In this document: piece by piece, positions 9,760 through 18,246 of the stretch
How the letters are laid out: each line of letters begins with the position of its first letter
How positions within the stretch are numbered: position 1 is the stretch's first letter
NCBI GenBank assembly: GCA_021323735.1
Contig: JAJPKM010000035.1
Location: 1-64,000 of the forward strand
Length of the DNA stretch: 64,000 nucleotides
Reading direction: 5' to 3'
Source: Gammaproteobacteria bacterium
GTDB lineage: Bacteria > Pseudomonadota > Gammaproteobacteria > Steroidobacterales > Steroidobacteraceae
Made by a program: the position numbers and the translations under genes
Notes under the pieces: model-generated
Databases searched by the model: none
What the model was told of the DNA's origin: nothing
Seen by the model: only the letters and a program-made list of their open reading frames with translations

Positions 9760-9840
9760 AATACAAGGCCCGGTCTCAATACAAGCCCGCTTCATACAAG
9801 ACTGTTTAATTGCAGGACCGATTAATACAAGACCGGTTTC
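9760..9840. repeat. Degenerate tandem repeat, about 16-18 bp unit
   Basis: Five tandem units related to ATACAAGACCGGTTTC lie between the 3' end of the dehydratase gene and the start of the 2Fe-2S gene. Unit starts are about 9760, 9778, 9794, 9809 and 9825. The last unit reaches the dehydratase stop codon. Units vary at several positions and there are no spacers, so this is not a CRISPR array. It occupies the promoter region of the molybdenum hydroxylase operon. Confidence 0.7.
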
Positions 9841-10795
9841 ATGCAGACACTGGCGAGGCTTCTTTGGGCTTGAAATCAACCACCGTGGTGTTGCCGCCAC
9901 AAATCAGCACTCCCACGCGCTCACCCGGCGCAGGCTTGTACCCGCCGGAGGTCAACGCGGCGAGGGCGGCGGCTCCCCCCGGTTCCGCTACCATGCGCAG
10001 CTGCGTCCAGAGGCTGCGCTGCGCCTCCAGGATGGCATCGTCGGAGACCAGGACGGTTCTGTCGATATGCCGTTGAATGATGGGAAATACCCATTCTCCG
10101 ACTCGGCGCGCGCCCAAGGATTCCGCCGCGATGCCGCCGGCTTCCGCATCGACCGGGCGCCCAGCCTCGAGCGCGCGCGTGAGCGTCGGCGCCAGGGTCG
10201 GCTCGACGGCGATGAGCTTGATCCTTGCGCCATACCAGGCCGCGATGCCGGCAATGAGTCCGCCGCCACCCACCGCGACCAGCAGCGTCGTGAGCCCCGC
10301 GGCCTGTTGCTCGAACTCCAGGCCCACCGTGCCCTGGCCCAACATGGTCTCACGCTGGTCGAAGGCGTGGATGGGCATGGCGCCGGACTCGGCGACCCAG
10401 GCCTCGCTCGCGGTGAGCGCGTCGGCGTAGCGCTCGCCGGTAATCACCAGTTCCGCGCCGTATTCCCGGATTTGCCGGATCTTCGCCGGCGAGGCGATGC
10501 GGGGCACGAATATCTTGGCCGGTACCTTGAGTTTCATCGCCGCGAAGGCCACGGCGGCGCCGTGGTTTCCGCCCGAGGCCGCAACGACGCCGGCGCCCGG
10601 CAGCTTTCGCGTCAGCAGACTGGTGAAGGCACCGCGCGCCTTGAATGAACCGGCATGCTGCAGGGATTCGAGTTTCAACACGAGCTGTGCGCCCAAGACA
10701 CCGAAATCTGCCCCACCGACCTCGATGATGGGCGTGCGCCGTATATGCGGCGCGATGATCGCGTAAGCCCCGCGAATGTCGTCGGTCGAGATCAT
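9839..10795 (-). CDS. PLP-dependent threonine/serine dehydratase-like enzyme
   Basis: A 318-residue fold-type II PLP enzyme. The internal aldimine lysine is K52 in the motif GSFKARGAF. SGGNHGAAVAFAA binds the substrate carboxylate and VGGGGLIAGI holds the phosphate. I used the ATG at 10795 (MISTDDIRGAYAIIAPHIRRTP), which is where family members begin. It lies 10 bases after the amidase stop, so the two genes are probably co-transcribed. The family includes threonine dehydratase, serine racemase and hydroxyectoine-pathway dehydratase. No C-terminal ACT regulatory domain is present, so this is a catabolic-type rather than a biosynthetic IlvA. Confidence 0.85.
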   Translation of the reverse strand: MISTDDIRGAYAIIAPHIRRTPIIEVGGADFGVLGAQLVLKLESLQHAGSFKARGAFTSLLTRKLPGAGVVAASGGNHGAAVAFAAMKLKVPAKIFVPRIASPAKIRQIREYGAELVITGERYADALTASEAWVAESGAMPIHAFDQRETMLGQGTVGLEFEQQAAGLTTLLVAVGGGGLIAGIAAWYGARIKLIAVEPTLAPTLTRALEAGRPVDAEAGGIAAESLGARRVGEWVFPIIQRHIDRTVLVSDDAILEAQRSLWTQLRMVAEPGGAAALAALTSGGYKPAPGERVGVLICGGNTTVVDFKPKEASPVSA

Positions 10796-10805
10796 TCGGC
10801 ACCAC

Positions 10806-11774
10806 TCACTCGAACACGATGCGCGGAAAATAAAACGCCACCGTCCAGTTGGGTACGTCGACGATTTCGCTGATGCGTAGATCGCCGCAAACGCTGCATA
10901 GCAGGTAAGCATCGATCGCGGGCATACCCTGCGTCCGACAGAGATGCTCGACCATCGAGCGGACAGAGGCGCGTGCCGCCTGCATCAGGTCCGGTCCGAT
11001 TCCGGTCGTGACCTCGTATCCCTTGGCGTCCAAGTGCCGGGTGACTGGTCCTGATGTTCTGAACCGCGGGAAACTCAAGGGCGTTTGCTTGATCAGGTCG
11101 AACTTGAGCGCCACGCGCATGGGGCTTTCGATGGCCGTGCCGCATACCTCGCCATCGCCCTGTGCCGCATGGGTGTCGCCCACCGAGAACAGAGCGCCCG
11201 GCACTTCGACGGGTAGAAACAATTCGGCCCCAAGACTTAAGTCCCTGACATCCATGTTGCCGCCCACGCGACGGGGCGGCACGATGCTGTGCAATCCAGG
11301 CTCCGCCAGGGCCAGCCCGATCGTGCCGGTGAAGGGCTTTAAGGGCACCTTGCCCCAGCGGCCGAACAATGCCGGACTCAAAGTCCCTGCATCGTATTGC
11401 CACAGGTGCAGCGCAGGCTCCTTGAAGTCCTCGGCCAACAGGCCAAAGCCGGGGATGTTGGCAGTCCAACCCCAACCCGACGGCTCGAATGCCAGCAGCG
11501 TCACCTTCAGGATGTCGCCGGGTTCCGCGCCCTCAACATAGACGGGGCCCGTCACCGGATTGATCTTGCCGAAATCCATGCGGCCGACGTCGTCGACCGT
11601 GGAGGCTTGCCCGAGCTGTCCGCCGGATGCGTCTACCACGTCGAATTCCAACGACTCACCGGCGGAAATTCGCGCCGCGGGCGCCAGGCTGCGGTCCCAG
11701 CCGTGGTGCCGGTGATGGATGGTATGTCGGTGGGCGGTGGTGGTCATCGGCGGCCGGGCTTTGTTGATCGCCAT
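10806..11774 (-). CDS. Acetamidase/formamidase family protein, cytosolic
   Basis: An enzyme of about 320 residues. Family signatures include GPVYVEGAEPGDILKVTLL, GWGWTANIPGFG, the metal-ligand segment VGDTHAAQGDGEV and the C-terminal SVCGDLRISEIVDVPN. The family hydrolyses short amides to ammonia and an acid. The start is uncertain: the ATG at 11774 is given, with alternatives at 11810 and 11747, and none has a strong ribosome site. There is no signal peptide, unlike the paralogue at 14832-15947. It is the first gene of a unit with the PLP dehydratase and is divergent from the APC permease. Confidence 0.85.
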   Translation of the reverse strand: MAINKARPPMTTTAHRHTIHHRHHGWDRSLAPAARISAGESLEFDVVDASGGQLGQASTVDDVGRMDFGKINPVTGPVYVEGAEPGDILKVTLLAFEPSGWGWTANIPGFGLLAEDFKEPALHLWQYDAGTLSPALFGRWGKVPLKPFTGTIGLALAEPGLHSIVPPRRVGGNMDVRDLSLGAELFLPVEVPGALFSVGDTHAAQGDGEVCGTAIESPMRVALKFDLIKQTPLSFPRFRTSGPVTRHLDAKGYEVTTGIGPDLMQAARASVRSMVEHLCRTQGMPAIDAYLLCSVCGDLRISEIVDVPNWTVAFYFPRIVFE

Positions 11775-11844
11775 TGTACGGAATCTTCGCAATTGCGCGA
11801 GCCGAATCATCGTCCGCCACGCCTCGACGACACCCGATCCGTCT

Positions 11845-11884
11845 CGCTCACGGCCACGGGGGAATACTCGGACAGGCTCCTAGG
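11845..11884 (+). repeat. Dispersed palindromic repeat, copy A (single arm)
   Basis: Contains GAATACTCGGACAGGCTCC preceded by a GCTCACG-like segment. The same arm recurs near 34375, 34415, 35126 and 55883. This copy lies in the divergent promoter region between the amidase and the permease. Confidence 0.65.
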
Positions 11885-11918
11885 TTCCGGATAAACTGTA
11901 GCCAAAAGGAGCCCGCGA

Positions 11919-13256
11919 TTGTCGATCGAAGAATTCGGATACCAAGATCAATTGCACCGCGCGCTCACGACCAGGGATCTGGTCATCTACGGAATGATTT
12001 TCATGGTGCCCATCGCACCCTATTCCGTGTTCGGCTTCGTGTACGCCGACGCCAAGGGCATGGTTGCGCTGGCCTACCTGGTGGGTCTTGTCGGCATGTT
12101 CTTCACCGCGTTGAGCTATGCCTCCATGTCCCGCGCATTTCCCCTCGCCGGTTCGGTGTACACCTACGCGCAGCGCGGCCTGCACGAAGTTGCGGGTTTC
12201 TTCTCCGGCTGGCTCATACTGCTCGATTACATACTGATCCCCTCGCTGCTGTACCTGCTCAGCGCGGTCGCGCTGCGGCCCATACTGCCCGGCGTGCCTC
12301 AATGGATTTGGCTGGTGGTGTTCATCACCTTCAACGCGGCGGCGAACCTCGTCGGCATTCAGTTCACGGCGCGCGTGAATCGCTACCTGCTGGTCATGGA
12401 ATTGGTGGTGCTTGCGCTGTTCGTGGTTCTGGGGTTGCTCGCGCTGCAGGCAGGCCAGGGCGCCGGAACTCTCACGCTGAAGCCTATTTACGATCCGCGC
12501 GTGTTCTCCTTCGCCACCGTGGCCGGCGCAACGTCGATCGCCGTGCTGTCCTTTTTGGGCTTCGACGGCATCTCCACGCTGGCGGAGGAAAGCCGCAGCG
12601 GCAAGGAGGCGGTGGGCCGCGCCACCGTGCTGTCCCTGGTGCTGGTGGGCGCGTTGTTCATGCTGCAGACCTGGATCGCCACGGACTTGAGCGTCGGAAT
12701 GCATTTTTCGTCCGCGGAGACCGCGTTCTTCGAAATCACCGAGCGCGCGGGCGGGGCGTGGCTGCGGCTGATCACCATCATTGCCGTCGTCATTGCCACC
12801 GCGATCGCCAATGCCATGGCCGCCCAAGCGGCCGTGTCGCGCATACTCTTCGCCATGGCCCGCGACGGCAAGCTGCCGGCGATTCTGGCGAGAGTGCATC
12901 CGCGCTTCAAGACTCCCTATGTGAGCACGCTGGCGGTAGCCGGCATCTCGCTGGCGGCGGGCCTGCTGTTCGCCGAGCGCATCGATGATCTTGCGCGGGT
13001 GGTGAATTTCGGCGCGCTCACCGGTTTCGTGCTGCTGCATTTGTCCGTCATCAATCACTACTTCATCCGCCGGCACAGCGGGGATTGGCTGCGCCATTTG
13101 ATCCTGCCGCTCATCGGGCTGCTCATCATCGTCTATGTGCTGTACGAAATGGATCGTGCGGCAAAGATCTTAGGTATGGCCTGGATCGTGCTGGGCATCG
13201 TTTATTTCGCCGTGCTCACGGTCTGGATCAAGAAGCCCGCCGCCTTGAAGATTTGA
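11919..13256 (+). CDS. APC-family amino acid/polyamine permease
   Basis: A 445-residue membrane protein with about 12 transmembrane helices. The start is TTG, supported by AAGGAG 8 bases upstream. The first helix carries MIFMVPIAPYSVFGFVYADA and helix 3 begins with FPLAGSVYTYAQRGL, followed by GFFSGWLILLDYILIPSLLY. This pattern is typical of APC-superfamily permeases close to putrescine importer PuuP. It probably imports an amino acid, amine or amide by proton symport. It diverges from the cytosolic amidase gene and is followed 13 bases later by a MATE exporter. Confidence 0.88.
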   Translation: MSIEEFGYQDQLHRALTTRDLVIYGMIFMVPIAPYSVFGFVYADAKGMVALAYLVGLVGMFFTALSYASMSRAFPLAGSVYTYAQRGLHEVAGFFSGWLILLDYILIPSLLYLLSAVALRPILPGVPQWIWLVVFITFNAAANLVGIQFTARVNRYLLVMELVVLALFVVLGLLALQAGQGAGTLTLKPIYDPRVFSFATVAGATSIAVLSFLGFDGISTLAEESRSGKEAVGRATVLSLVLVGALFMLQTWIATDLSVGMHFSSAETAFFEITERAGGAWLRLITIIAVVIATAIANAMAAQAAVSRILFAMARDGKLPAILARVHPRFKTPYVSTLAVAGISLAAGLLFAERIDDLARVVNFGALTGFVLLHLSVINHYFIRRHSGDWLRHLILPLIGLLIIVYVLYEMDRAAKILGMAWIVLGIVYFAVLTVWIKKPAALKI

Positions 13257-13269
13257 AAGCGCGGAGGCA

Positions 13270-14643
13270 GTGACGACAACCCATCCCGAGACTGAAACGG
13301 CGCCGTACCAGCGCCCAAGCATCTGGCAGCTGGCCGCGCCTTCGATCATGTCCAATCTCATGTTCTCGATGGTCGCGATGGTCCAGACCAAGTTCGTGGG
13401 CGGCATGGGCGCTGCTTCCGTGGCCGCGGTGGGCGCGGGTCAGCGCGTATTTTTCGCGTTGCAGGCCTTGCTGATGGCGATCGGAGTCGGCACCACCGCG
13501 CTGGTTGCACGTTCCTGGGGGGCGGGCCGGCAAGAAGAGGCCAGCCGCATGACCTCCGCCTCGCTCATGCTCGGCGGCCTCGTGGGCTTAGGTCTGATGA
13601 TATTCGGCATGGCCTTCTCCCACCAGATCGCCGGCGTCTTCGGTCTGGATGAGCATGCTGCGCAACTGGCTGCGGGCAACATCTTCTGGCTCGCGGCATT
13701 CATCATCGGATTCGCCATCGACATCATTCTCTCGAGCGCATTGCGTGCCGCCGGAAACGCCTGGACCCCTCTGCTCTTCGGCCTGGCGGTGAACCTGGTA
13801 AACCTGCCCCTGCTCTATGCCTTTATCCTCGGAAATCTCGGCGCCCCGCGCATGGGGTCGGCCGGGGCCCCGTTCGCTTCCGGCTTGTCCTTCACGCTCT
13901 GCGGCGCCGCGCTGGTGTCCCTATGGATGCGGCAGAAGTTGACCATCAAGTTCTATCCCGGCGATCTGTTTCAAAAGGCGCGTTACCAGCGATTGCTGCA
14001 CATCGGCTATCCGGTGGCTCTGGAGCAGCTCGTGCTGCAGTTCGGATTTTTCCTATTCATGTCGCTGATCGGGCATTACTACGGCACCGAAGCCTTCGCC
14101 GCATACAACGTCGGCGTCAACATGCTGAATGCGGCGATGGTGGTCGGCAGCGGATTTTCCATCGCCGGCGCCACGCTGGTGGGCCAGCACTTGGGGGCGG
14201 GCGATGCGGAGGGGGCTGCCCGCAGCGGATGGCGCGCCTGCGGCATGGCGGTCGCTGCCATGTCACTCATCGGTTTGATCACCGTGCTCAACGCATCGGC
14301 GCTCGCCCGATTTTTCCTCGGATCGGATGAAATCGCGGTGCTGCGCACCACGGAATTCGTCTACATCATGGCCGCCATGCTGCCGCTGCTGGGTGTCGAC
14401 ATGGCCATCGGCGGCTCATTGCGCGGCGCCGGCGATACGCGGTTCCCGCTCATGACCTCGTTTCTCGGATTGATCGGCATGCGCTGCGCCTTGGCGGCGA
14501 TATTTGCTTTGTTTCACCTGCCGGTGGTCTGGGTGTACAGCTCCATCATCGGCGACTACATGCTGAAGGGCGCTCTGCTGATCTGGCGCTTCAAATCGGG
14601 CCGGTGGAAACACGCGCTGGTCAAGACGGCGGCCGCGGCCTGA
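13270..14643 (+). CDS. MATE-family efflux transporter
   Basis: A 457-residue protein starting at GTG with GGAGG immediately upstream, 13 bases after the permease. It has the 12-helix MATE pattern in two halves. Typical segments are APSIMSNLMFSMVAMVQTKFVG in helix 1, GVGTTALVARSWGAG after helix 2, and the second-half match GSGFSIAGATLVGQHLGAG. The C-terminal helix ends in a basic tail. MATE proteins export cationic drugs or metabolites using a sodium or proton gradient. Co-transcription with the permease suggests export of a product or toxic analogue related to the imported compound, which is inference. Confidence 0.9.
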   Translation: MTTTHPETETAPYQRPSIWQLAAPSIMSNLMFSMVAMVQTKFVGGMGAASVAAVGAGQRVFFALQALLMAIGVGTTALVARSWGAGRQEEASRMTSASLMLGGLVGLGLMIFGMAFSHQIAGVFGLDEHAAQLAAGNIFWLAAFIIGFAIDIILSSALRAAGNAWTPLLFGLAVNLVNLPLLYAFILGNLGAPRMGSAGAPFASGLSFTLCGAALVSLWMRQKLTIKFYPGDLFQKARYQRLLHIGYPVALEQLVLQFGFFLFMSLIGHYYGTEAFAAYNVGVNMLNAAMVVGSGFSIAGATLVGQHLGAGDAEGAARSGWRACGMAVAAMSLIGLITVLNASALARFFLGSDEIAVLRTTEFVYIMAAMLPLLGVDMAIGGSLRGAGDTRFPLMTSFLGLIGMRCALAAIFALFHLPVVWVYSSIIGDYMLKGALLIWRFKSGRWKHALVKTAAAA

Positions 14644-14720
14644 TGGGCGCGATTCATCAGCCGCCGGCGGACCCGTGGCCGGAAGCCGACGGAGCTTCCA
14701 TCCGTCTTGAATAACTCCGG

Positions 14721-14774
14721 CCTGCGGATATGGACAGGTGACACTGAGAAGTGATCTTGTCCAATGTCCGCAGG
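14721..14774. repeat. Inverted repeat between convergent genes
   Basis: Arms CCTGCGGATATGGACA (14721-14736) and TGTCCAATGTCCGCAGG (14758-14774) pair almost fully around a 21-base loop. It lies between the MATE gene and the exported amidase gene, which converge. It may act as a bidirectional transcription stop or be the relic of a small mobile repeat. Confidence 0.55.
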
Positions 14775-14831
14775 GAATGACGGTTACCTGTGCCAGCACC
14801 GGCAACTGGTGCTGCAGCCGGATCCAGTGGC

Positions 14832-15947
14832 TTAGCGCGCTCCGGGCTTGTAGTTCACGAACACGGATTTTGGAATCAGGCAATGCACGCCCTTGCGGAT
14901 ATCGACCACCTGCGATACCCGGCAATCGCCCACGATTGAGGTGAGCGCGTAGGATTCCTCGCGGCTCATGGGCACGATGGTTTGCCTCGAGAGCCAGTTC
15001 ACCGTTTGATCGACGGCGATTTTCATGGCCTGATTCAGGTCCTCGTCAAAGCCCATGAATACCCAGTCGGTCTTCGTTTCCGCCCAGGGCCATTCGGTCT
15101 TCAAGTCCTTGCGGACAATGGGCTTGATCTCGATTTCCTTGTACGAGCATTCCAACGCCGTCAAGTTCACCTCGCCGTTGCCCTGGCGGCAATGCGAGTC
15201 ACCGGTCCAGATCAGGCCACCCTTTTGAAACACGGGCATGTACAGGATCGAGCCGGCCTGGAGTTCGTTCACGTCCATGTTGGAGCCGTTCTTCCACGGC
15301 CGCAGGGTGCTGGTACGGCCCTTGGCATCCTTGATCGGCGGTCCGGCCTTGGCGTCCGGTTCATTCGGGTCGACGCCGACCGCAAAGGTTCCCGGAAAGG
15401 GCTTCAGATCGATGACGATGCCCGGTTTGAACTGCGTCTGCATCTTCGCCAGGTCGAGTTTGTAATAGCGCACGAATCCTTCGGGAAATTCGGACGCCAA
15501 TTGCCCGACCGTGGGGAAGTCCTTGCCCGGTATGTTGAAATTGAAGGCATCCGCTTTGGGGACGATTTTCAGAATGTGAATCTCTAGCGTGTCACCAGGC
15601 TCGGCTCCCTCGACATAAATCGGTCCGGTGATGGAGTGCGGACCGCCGCCCGGATTGCCCTTGCGCAGCTTGACGATTTCATCCATGCCGACGCCTGGTT
15701 TGATCTGCCCGAGGGAATGGGACAGCGTCTCGATGGACACCGTATCCCCCGATTTTACCGTCAGCTTCGGCTTTTCATTCACGTCGTACCAGCCCCATTG
15801 CACGTTCTCCGGCGTTGCGGGCAGTACGTAGTGCTTCGATACGCCGCTCTCCTCCGCCTGCGCGACGCCGGCAAAACCTAAGATCAAGGCCGCGGTAGCC
15901 GCGGCGGCGCGCAGTGTTTTCGCGGAAAACCCAGTGTTCGAATGCAT
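14832..15947 (-). CDS. Exported acetamidase/formamidase family protein
   Basis: A 371-residue protein with a Sec signal peptide (LRAAAATAALILGFAGVAQA), so the enzyme is periplasmic. It shares with the cytosolic paralogue the segments GPIYVEGAEPGDTLEIHIL, the metal-binding WTGDSHCRQGNGEV and SIVGDCRVSQVVDIRKGVHC. GGGAGAG precedes the ATG. It is longer than the cytosolic form, mostly through inserts around residues 120-230. Having one periplasmic and one cytoplasmic member around a permease suggests staged hydrolysis of related amides, but the substrates are unknown. Confidence 0.88.
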   Translation of the reverse strand: MHSNTGFSAKTLRAAAATAALILGFAGVAQAEESGVSKHYVLPATPENVQWGWYDVNEKPKLTVKSGDTVSIETLSHSLGQIKPGVGMDEIVKLRKGNPGGGPHSITGPIYVEGAEPGDTLEIHILKIVPKADAFNFNIPGKDFPTVGQLASEFPEGFVRYYKLDLAKMQTQFKPGIVIDLKPFPGTFAVGVDPNEPDAKAGPPIKDAKGRTSTLRPWKNGSNMDVNELQAGSILYMPVFQKGGLIWTGDSHCRQGNGEVNLTALECSYKEIEIKPIVRKDLKTEWPWAETKTDWVFMGFDEDLNQAMKIAVDQTVNWLSRQTIVPMSREESYALTSIVGDCRVSQVVDIRKGVHCLIPKSVFVNYKPGAR

Positions 15948-16125
15948 GTTGGCTCTCCCTCAATTGCCGATGTTTTTCTGATGCATGGATTCTGGCACAT
16001 CGAAGCTGCCGTGCGTAGCCGGATTCCTAGGAGTCCGCACAGGTCCTTGAAATGGGGGGTCGCCCGCGGCTGACCGCGCGAATTTGCTACTATCAGCCCG
16101 GCAGCTTTCAAGGAGGATGGGGCTA

Positions 16126-16428
16126 ATGACAAGTCCGGTGATTGATACATACGACGTGCTCGATGCGGCGACTGCCGCAGCTATCCAGTCTCGCCGGGAG
16201 AGGTTATTGCGGATTGCCAAGGGCAATGGGATCCGGGTGTATGTGGCTTACGGGTGTGCGGCAATTATTGCCATCTGCTCGATCGCGGCCTTGGTGGCCG
16301 GTGACCGGAAAGTAGCGATGATTCTGGCCAGCCAATTCTGTGTGTTGATCGTCTTTGTCTTGCTCGCAACCAACGCGGCTCGAAGGAAGGCTGTGCGTGA
16401 ATTGCGCGACATGAATATCTCTATCTAG
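16126..16428 (+). CDS. Small two-helix membrane protein, unknown
   Basis: A 100-residue protein. The ATG at 16126 is preceded by AGGAGG at 9 bases, which decides it over an in-frame ATG at 16084. Residues about 42-60 (VAYGCAAIIAICSIAALVAG) and 66-84 (MILASQFCVLIVFVLLATNA) form two transmembrane helices separated by a short charged turn. Both termini are basic. No family is recognised. The gene starts the run leading to the AIG2-like gene, 15 bases downstream. Confidence 0.6.
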   Translation: MTSPVIDTYDVLDAATAAAIQSRRERLLRIAKGNGIRVYVAYGCAAIIAICSIAALVAGDRKVAMILASQFCVLIVFVLLATNAARRKAVRELRDMNISI

Positions 16429-16443
16429 CGCTCTTGTGCAGCA

Positions 16444-16794
16444 ATGGACGATTTGACCGTCACCGTGCTGCTCTTCTCTTACGGAACACTGCAAGACCGC
16501 GCCGTGCAAATGGCGAATTTCGGACGGCACCTCAGCGGTCGCCCCGACTCATTGCCCGGGTACACACTCGTACCGATCCTGATTCGGGACCCGGCAGTGG
16601 TGGCGTTGAGCGGAAAGACGCATCATTCGATTGCGCAGCGAGGCTCGAAGCCCACCGATGAGGTACAAGGAACAGTTTTTGAAATCACCGCGCAAGAACT
16701 CGCCGCCGCGGATCGATACGAAGTATGGGAATACACGCGCGTATCGGTGACCTTGAAATCCGGTGCACAAGCATGGGTGTATATTCGGGCTTGA
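16444..16794 (+). CDS. Gamma-glutamylcyclotransferase (AIG2-like) family protein
   Basis: A 116-residue protein with the GGCT-fold signature LFSYGTLQD near residues 10-18, which forms the substrate pocket. The expected catalytic acid follows in AADRYEVWEYTRV (E93). The length suits the short AIG2-like branch. Family members cleave gamma-glutamyl peptides or amines to 5-oxoproline, though many bacterial members lack a proven substrate. It lies just outside the conjugation block and is probably a chromosomal neighbour of it. Confidence 0.8.
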   Translation: MDDLTVTVLLFSYGTLQDRAVQMANFGRHLSGRPDSLPGYTLVPILIRDPAVVALSGKTHHSIAQRGSKPTDEVQGTVFEITAQELAAADRYEVWEYTRVSVTLKSGAQAWVYIRA

Positions 16795-17003
16795 AGGGCA
16801 AACCCAGAACCACGGGCCATTTCGTCTCTCAGGATGCCCGAATGCGCGAGATGCCCAAGCTGTTCAAGATGCGCTGCGGCGCACGCGGGTTGAATACTTC
16901 CGTATCTTTGCGAAGGCAGTAATTAATCGGGTTCTAGTTCCTCTCTGCTCCCAACAAACTGTGCCTCGCGACATGGTCGCGTCACACACTTCAAGGAGTA
17001 GAC

Positions 17004-17402
17004 ATGAATAGCTTCACCATTACCGCCGTGGGCAATCTCGCCAAGGATCCTGAGCTCGCTGTCAAAGGCGATACGACGTACGCACGCATTTGCCTCGTGG
17101 GCAACGATTACGCCGGCAAGGATGAGGACGGCCATCCTCGAGAGGCGGTTACCAGCCTCTGGTTCGTGGCCTTCGAGAATCTCGGAGAAACGATTGCCAG
17201 AAATGCGCGCAAGGGCGATCAGCTCATCGTGCAGGCCCAAGTGCGATCCAATATTTGGACCGACAAGGATGGCGAAAAGCAGTACGACCATTCCTTCGTC
17301 GTTCAGGATTTCCGCTTTGGCGCTCCGGGCAAGGCCAAGCGCGAGCAGCTGGCGGCGCGGCGATCCGAGAGCGAGGTGGGAGCGCTGGAAACGGAAAGCT
17401 AG
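17004..17402 (+). CDS. ssb: Single-stranded DNA-binding protein, element type
   Basis: A 132-residue protein with an OB-fold pattern: FTITAVGNLAKDPEL at the start, then LWFVAFENLGETIARNARKGDQLIVQAQVRSNIWTD split over two strands. The ATG is preceded by AAGGAG. It lacks the acidic DDDIPF-type tail of chromosomal SSB and ends in a short acidic stretch (ALETES), as is common for plasmid or ICE SSBs. It opens the conjugation block and would coat transferred single strands in the recipient. A short inverted repeat (GCGAC-ATG-GTCGC) lies about 25 bases upstream. Confidence 0.85.
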   Translation: MNSFTITAVGNLAKDPELAVKGDTTYARICLVGNDYAGKDEDGHPREAVTSLWFVAFENLGETIARNARKGDQLIVQAQVRSNIWTDKDGEKQYDHSFVVQDFRFGAPGKAKREQLAARRSESEVGALETES

Positions 17403-17531
17403 GCCGAGGAATTCATGAACGGCGGATGAGTTCGACGAGTGCAAGAATACACAGATTGAATATGCCGATCGCTCATGAGTAGCTCAGGTCAGCCAGCAAC
17501 TATTGTCTCCAACCGGAAAGGGAATTCCGCC

Positions 17532-17846
17532 ATGTATCATTTCTCACTCTCGCTCCGTGCCGTCTTGCTACGCATGGCGGCGGCCCATTTGCTGGTCACG
17601 ATGGTCTGTGTGCCGGACTTGGCCATCGCCCAGGCCTCGCCATTCCTGACCGGCGCCAGCGCCTTGCAGACCAACATTCTCGCCTGGTTGACGCCGGTCG
17701 CCATCATTTTGGTCATGGTCCTGGGCGGCATGGCGATGGCAAACCGCATGTCGTGGGGCTGGTGTCTTGGTGCGATTTTGGGAATAGCGATCGGCTTTGG
17801 CGCGCCTCAAATCGTCGCATGGGTTCGTGGCATGTTCGGCGTGTAG
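17532..17846 (+). CDS. virB2: VirB2/TrbC-family conjugative pilin
   Basis: A 104-residue precursor with a long signal sequence ending near DLAIAQA. Two hydrophobic helices (TPVAIILVMVLGGMAMA and CLGAILGIAIGFGAPQIVAWV) follow, separated by a short polar loop. This is the prepilin layout of VirB2/TrbC. The ATG at 17532 is chosen over 17475 because AAAGGGAA precedes it and the signal peptide is then of normal length. It is the major subunit of the T4SS pilus. The virB3 gene follows after 8 bases. Confidence 0.85.
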   Translation: MYHFSLSLRAVLLRMAAAHLLVTMVCVPDLAIAQASPFLTGASALQTNILAWLTPVAIILVMVLGGMAMANRMSWGWCLGAILGIAIGFGAPQIVAWVRGMFGV

Positions 17847-17854
17847 GGGGCAGC

Positions 17855-18211
17855 GTGAGCAATCTTGATTCCGGTTTGACGGCCGACCCCCTGTTTGTCG
17901 GCGCGACGCGGCCGCCGATGCGCTGGGGCGTCACGTATTCGGCACTGCTGTTCAACATGGTGTTTACCATGGAGGCCTTCCTGCTGACCAAGAATCTGCT
18001 CACGCTGCTTCTATGCGCGCCCATTCATGGCGTGTGCATGCTCCTGTGCGCACGCGACGCACGCTTTTTCGATCTCGTGCTGCTGTGGGGGCGGACCCGT
18101 CTACCTGCGGTGTTCGCCAATCTGCGCGTCTGGAAGGCGAGCAGCTACAGCCCTTTAGTTCTGGATCTGCCGAATCGCCGCGGGCGGCGCGATCGGGAGC
18201 TTGCGCCATGA
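17855..18211 (+). CDS. virB3: VirB3-like inner-membrane T4SS protein
   Basis: A 118-residue protein beginning at GTG, with GGGGG a few bases upstream. The sequence TADPLFVGATRPPMRWGVTY followed by a hydrophobic hairpin (ALLFNMVFTMEAFLLTKNLLTLLLCAPIHGVCMLLC) is the VirB3 signature. VirB3 is a small inner-membrane partner of VirB4. Normally virB4 follows directly; here the two are separated by 1.7 kb holding an inverted ATPase gene. Confidence 0.85.
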   Translation: MSNLDSGLTADPLFVGATRPPMRWGVTYSALLFNMVFTMEAFLLTKNLLTLLLCAPIHGVCMLLCARDARFFDLVLLWGRTRLPAVFANLRVWKASSYSPLVLDLPNRRGRRDRELAP

Positions 18212-18246
18212 GTCCACCCGTATTTGGATGTAAGCTCTTGGCCGCC

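Noticed and set aside
9760-9840. CRISPR array
   Set aside because: Repeats are contiguous, degenerate and only 16-18 bases, without spacers or cas genes.
11880-13097. 405-codon minus-strand frame opposite the APC permease
   Set aside because: The product is a His/Gln/Arg-rich string typical of antisense translation of a membrane protein.
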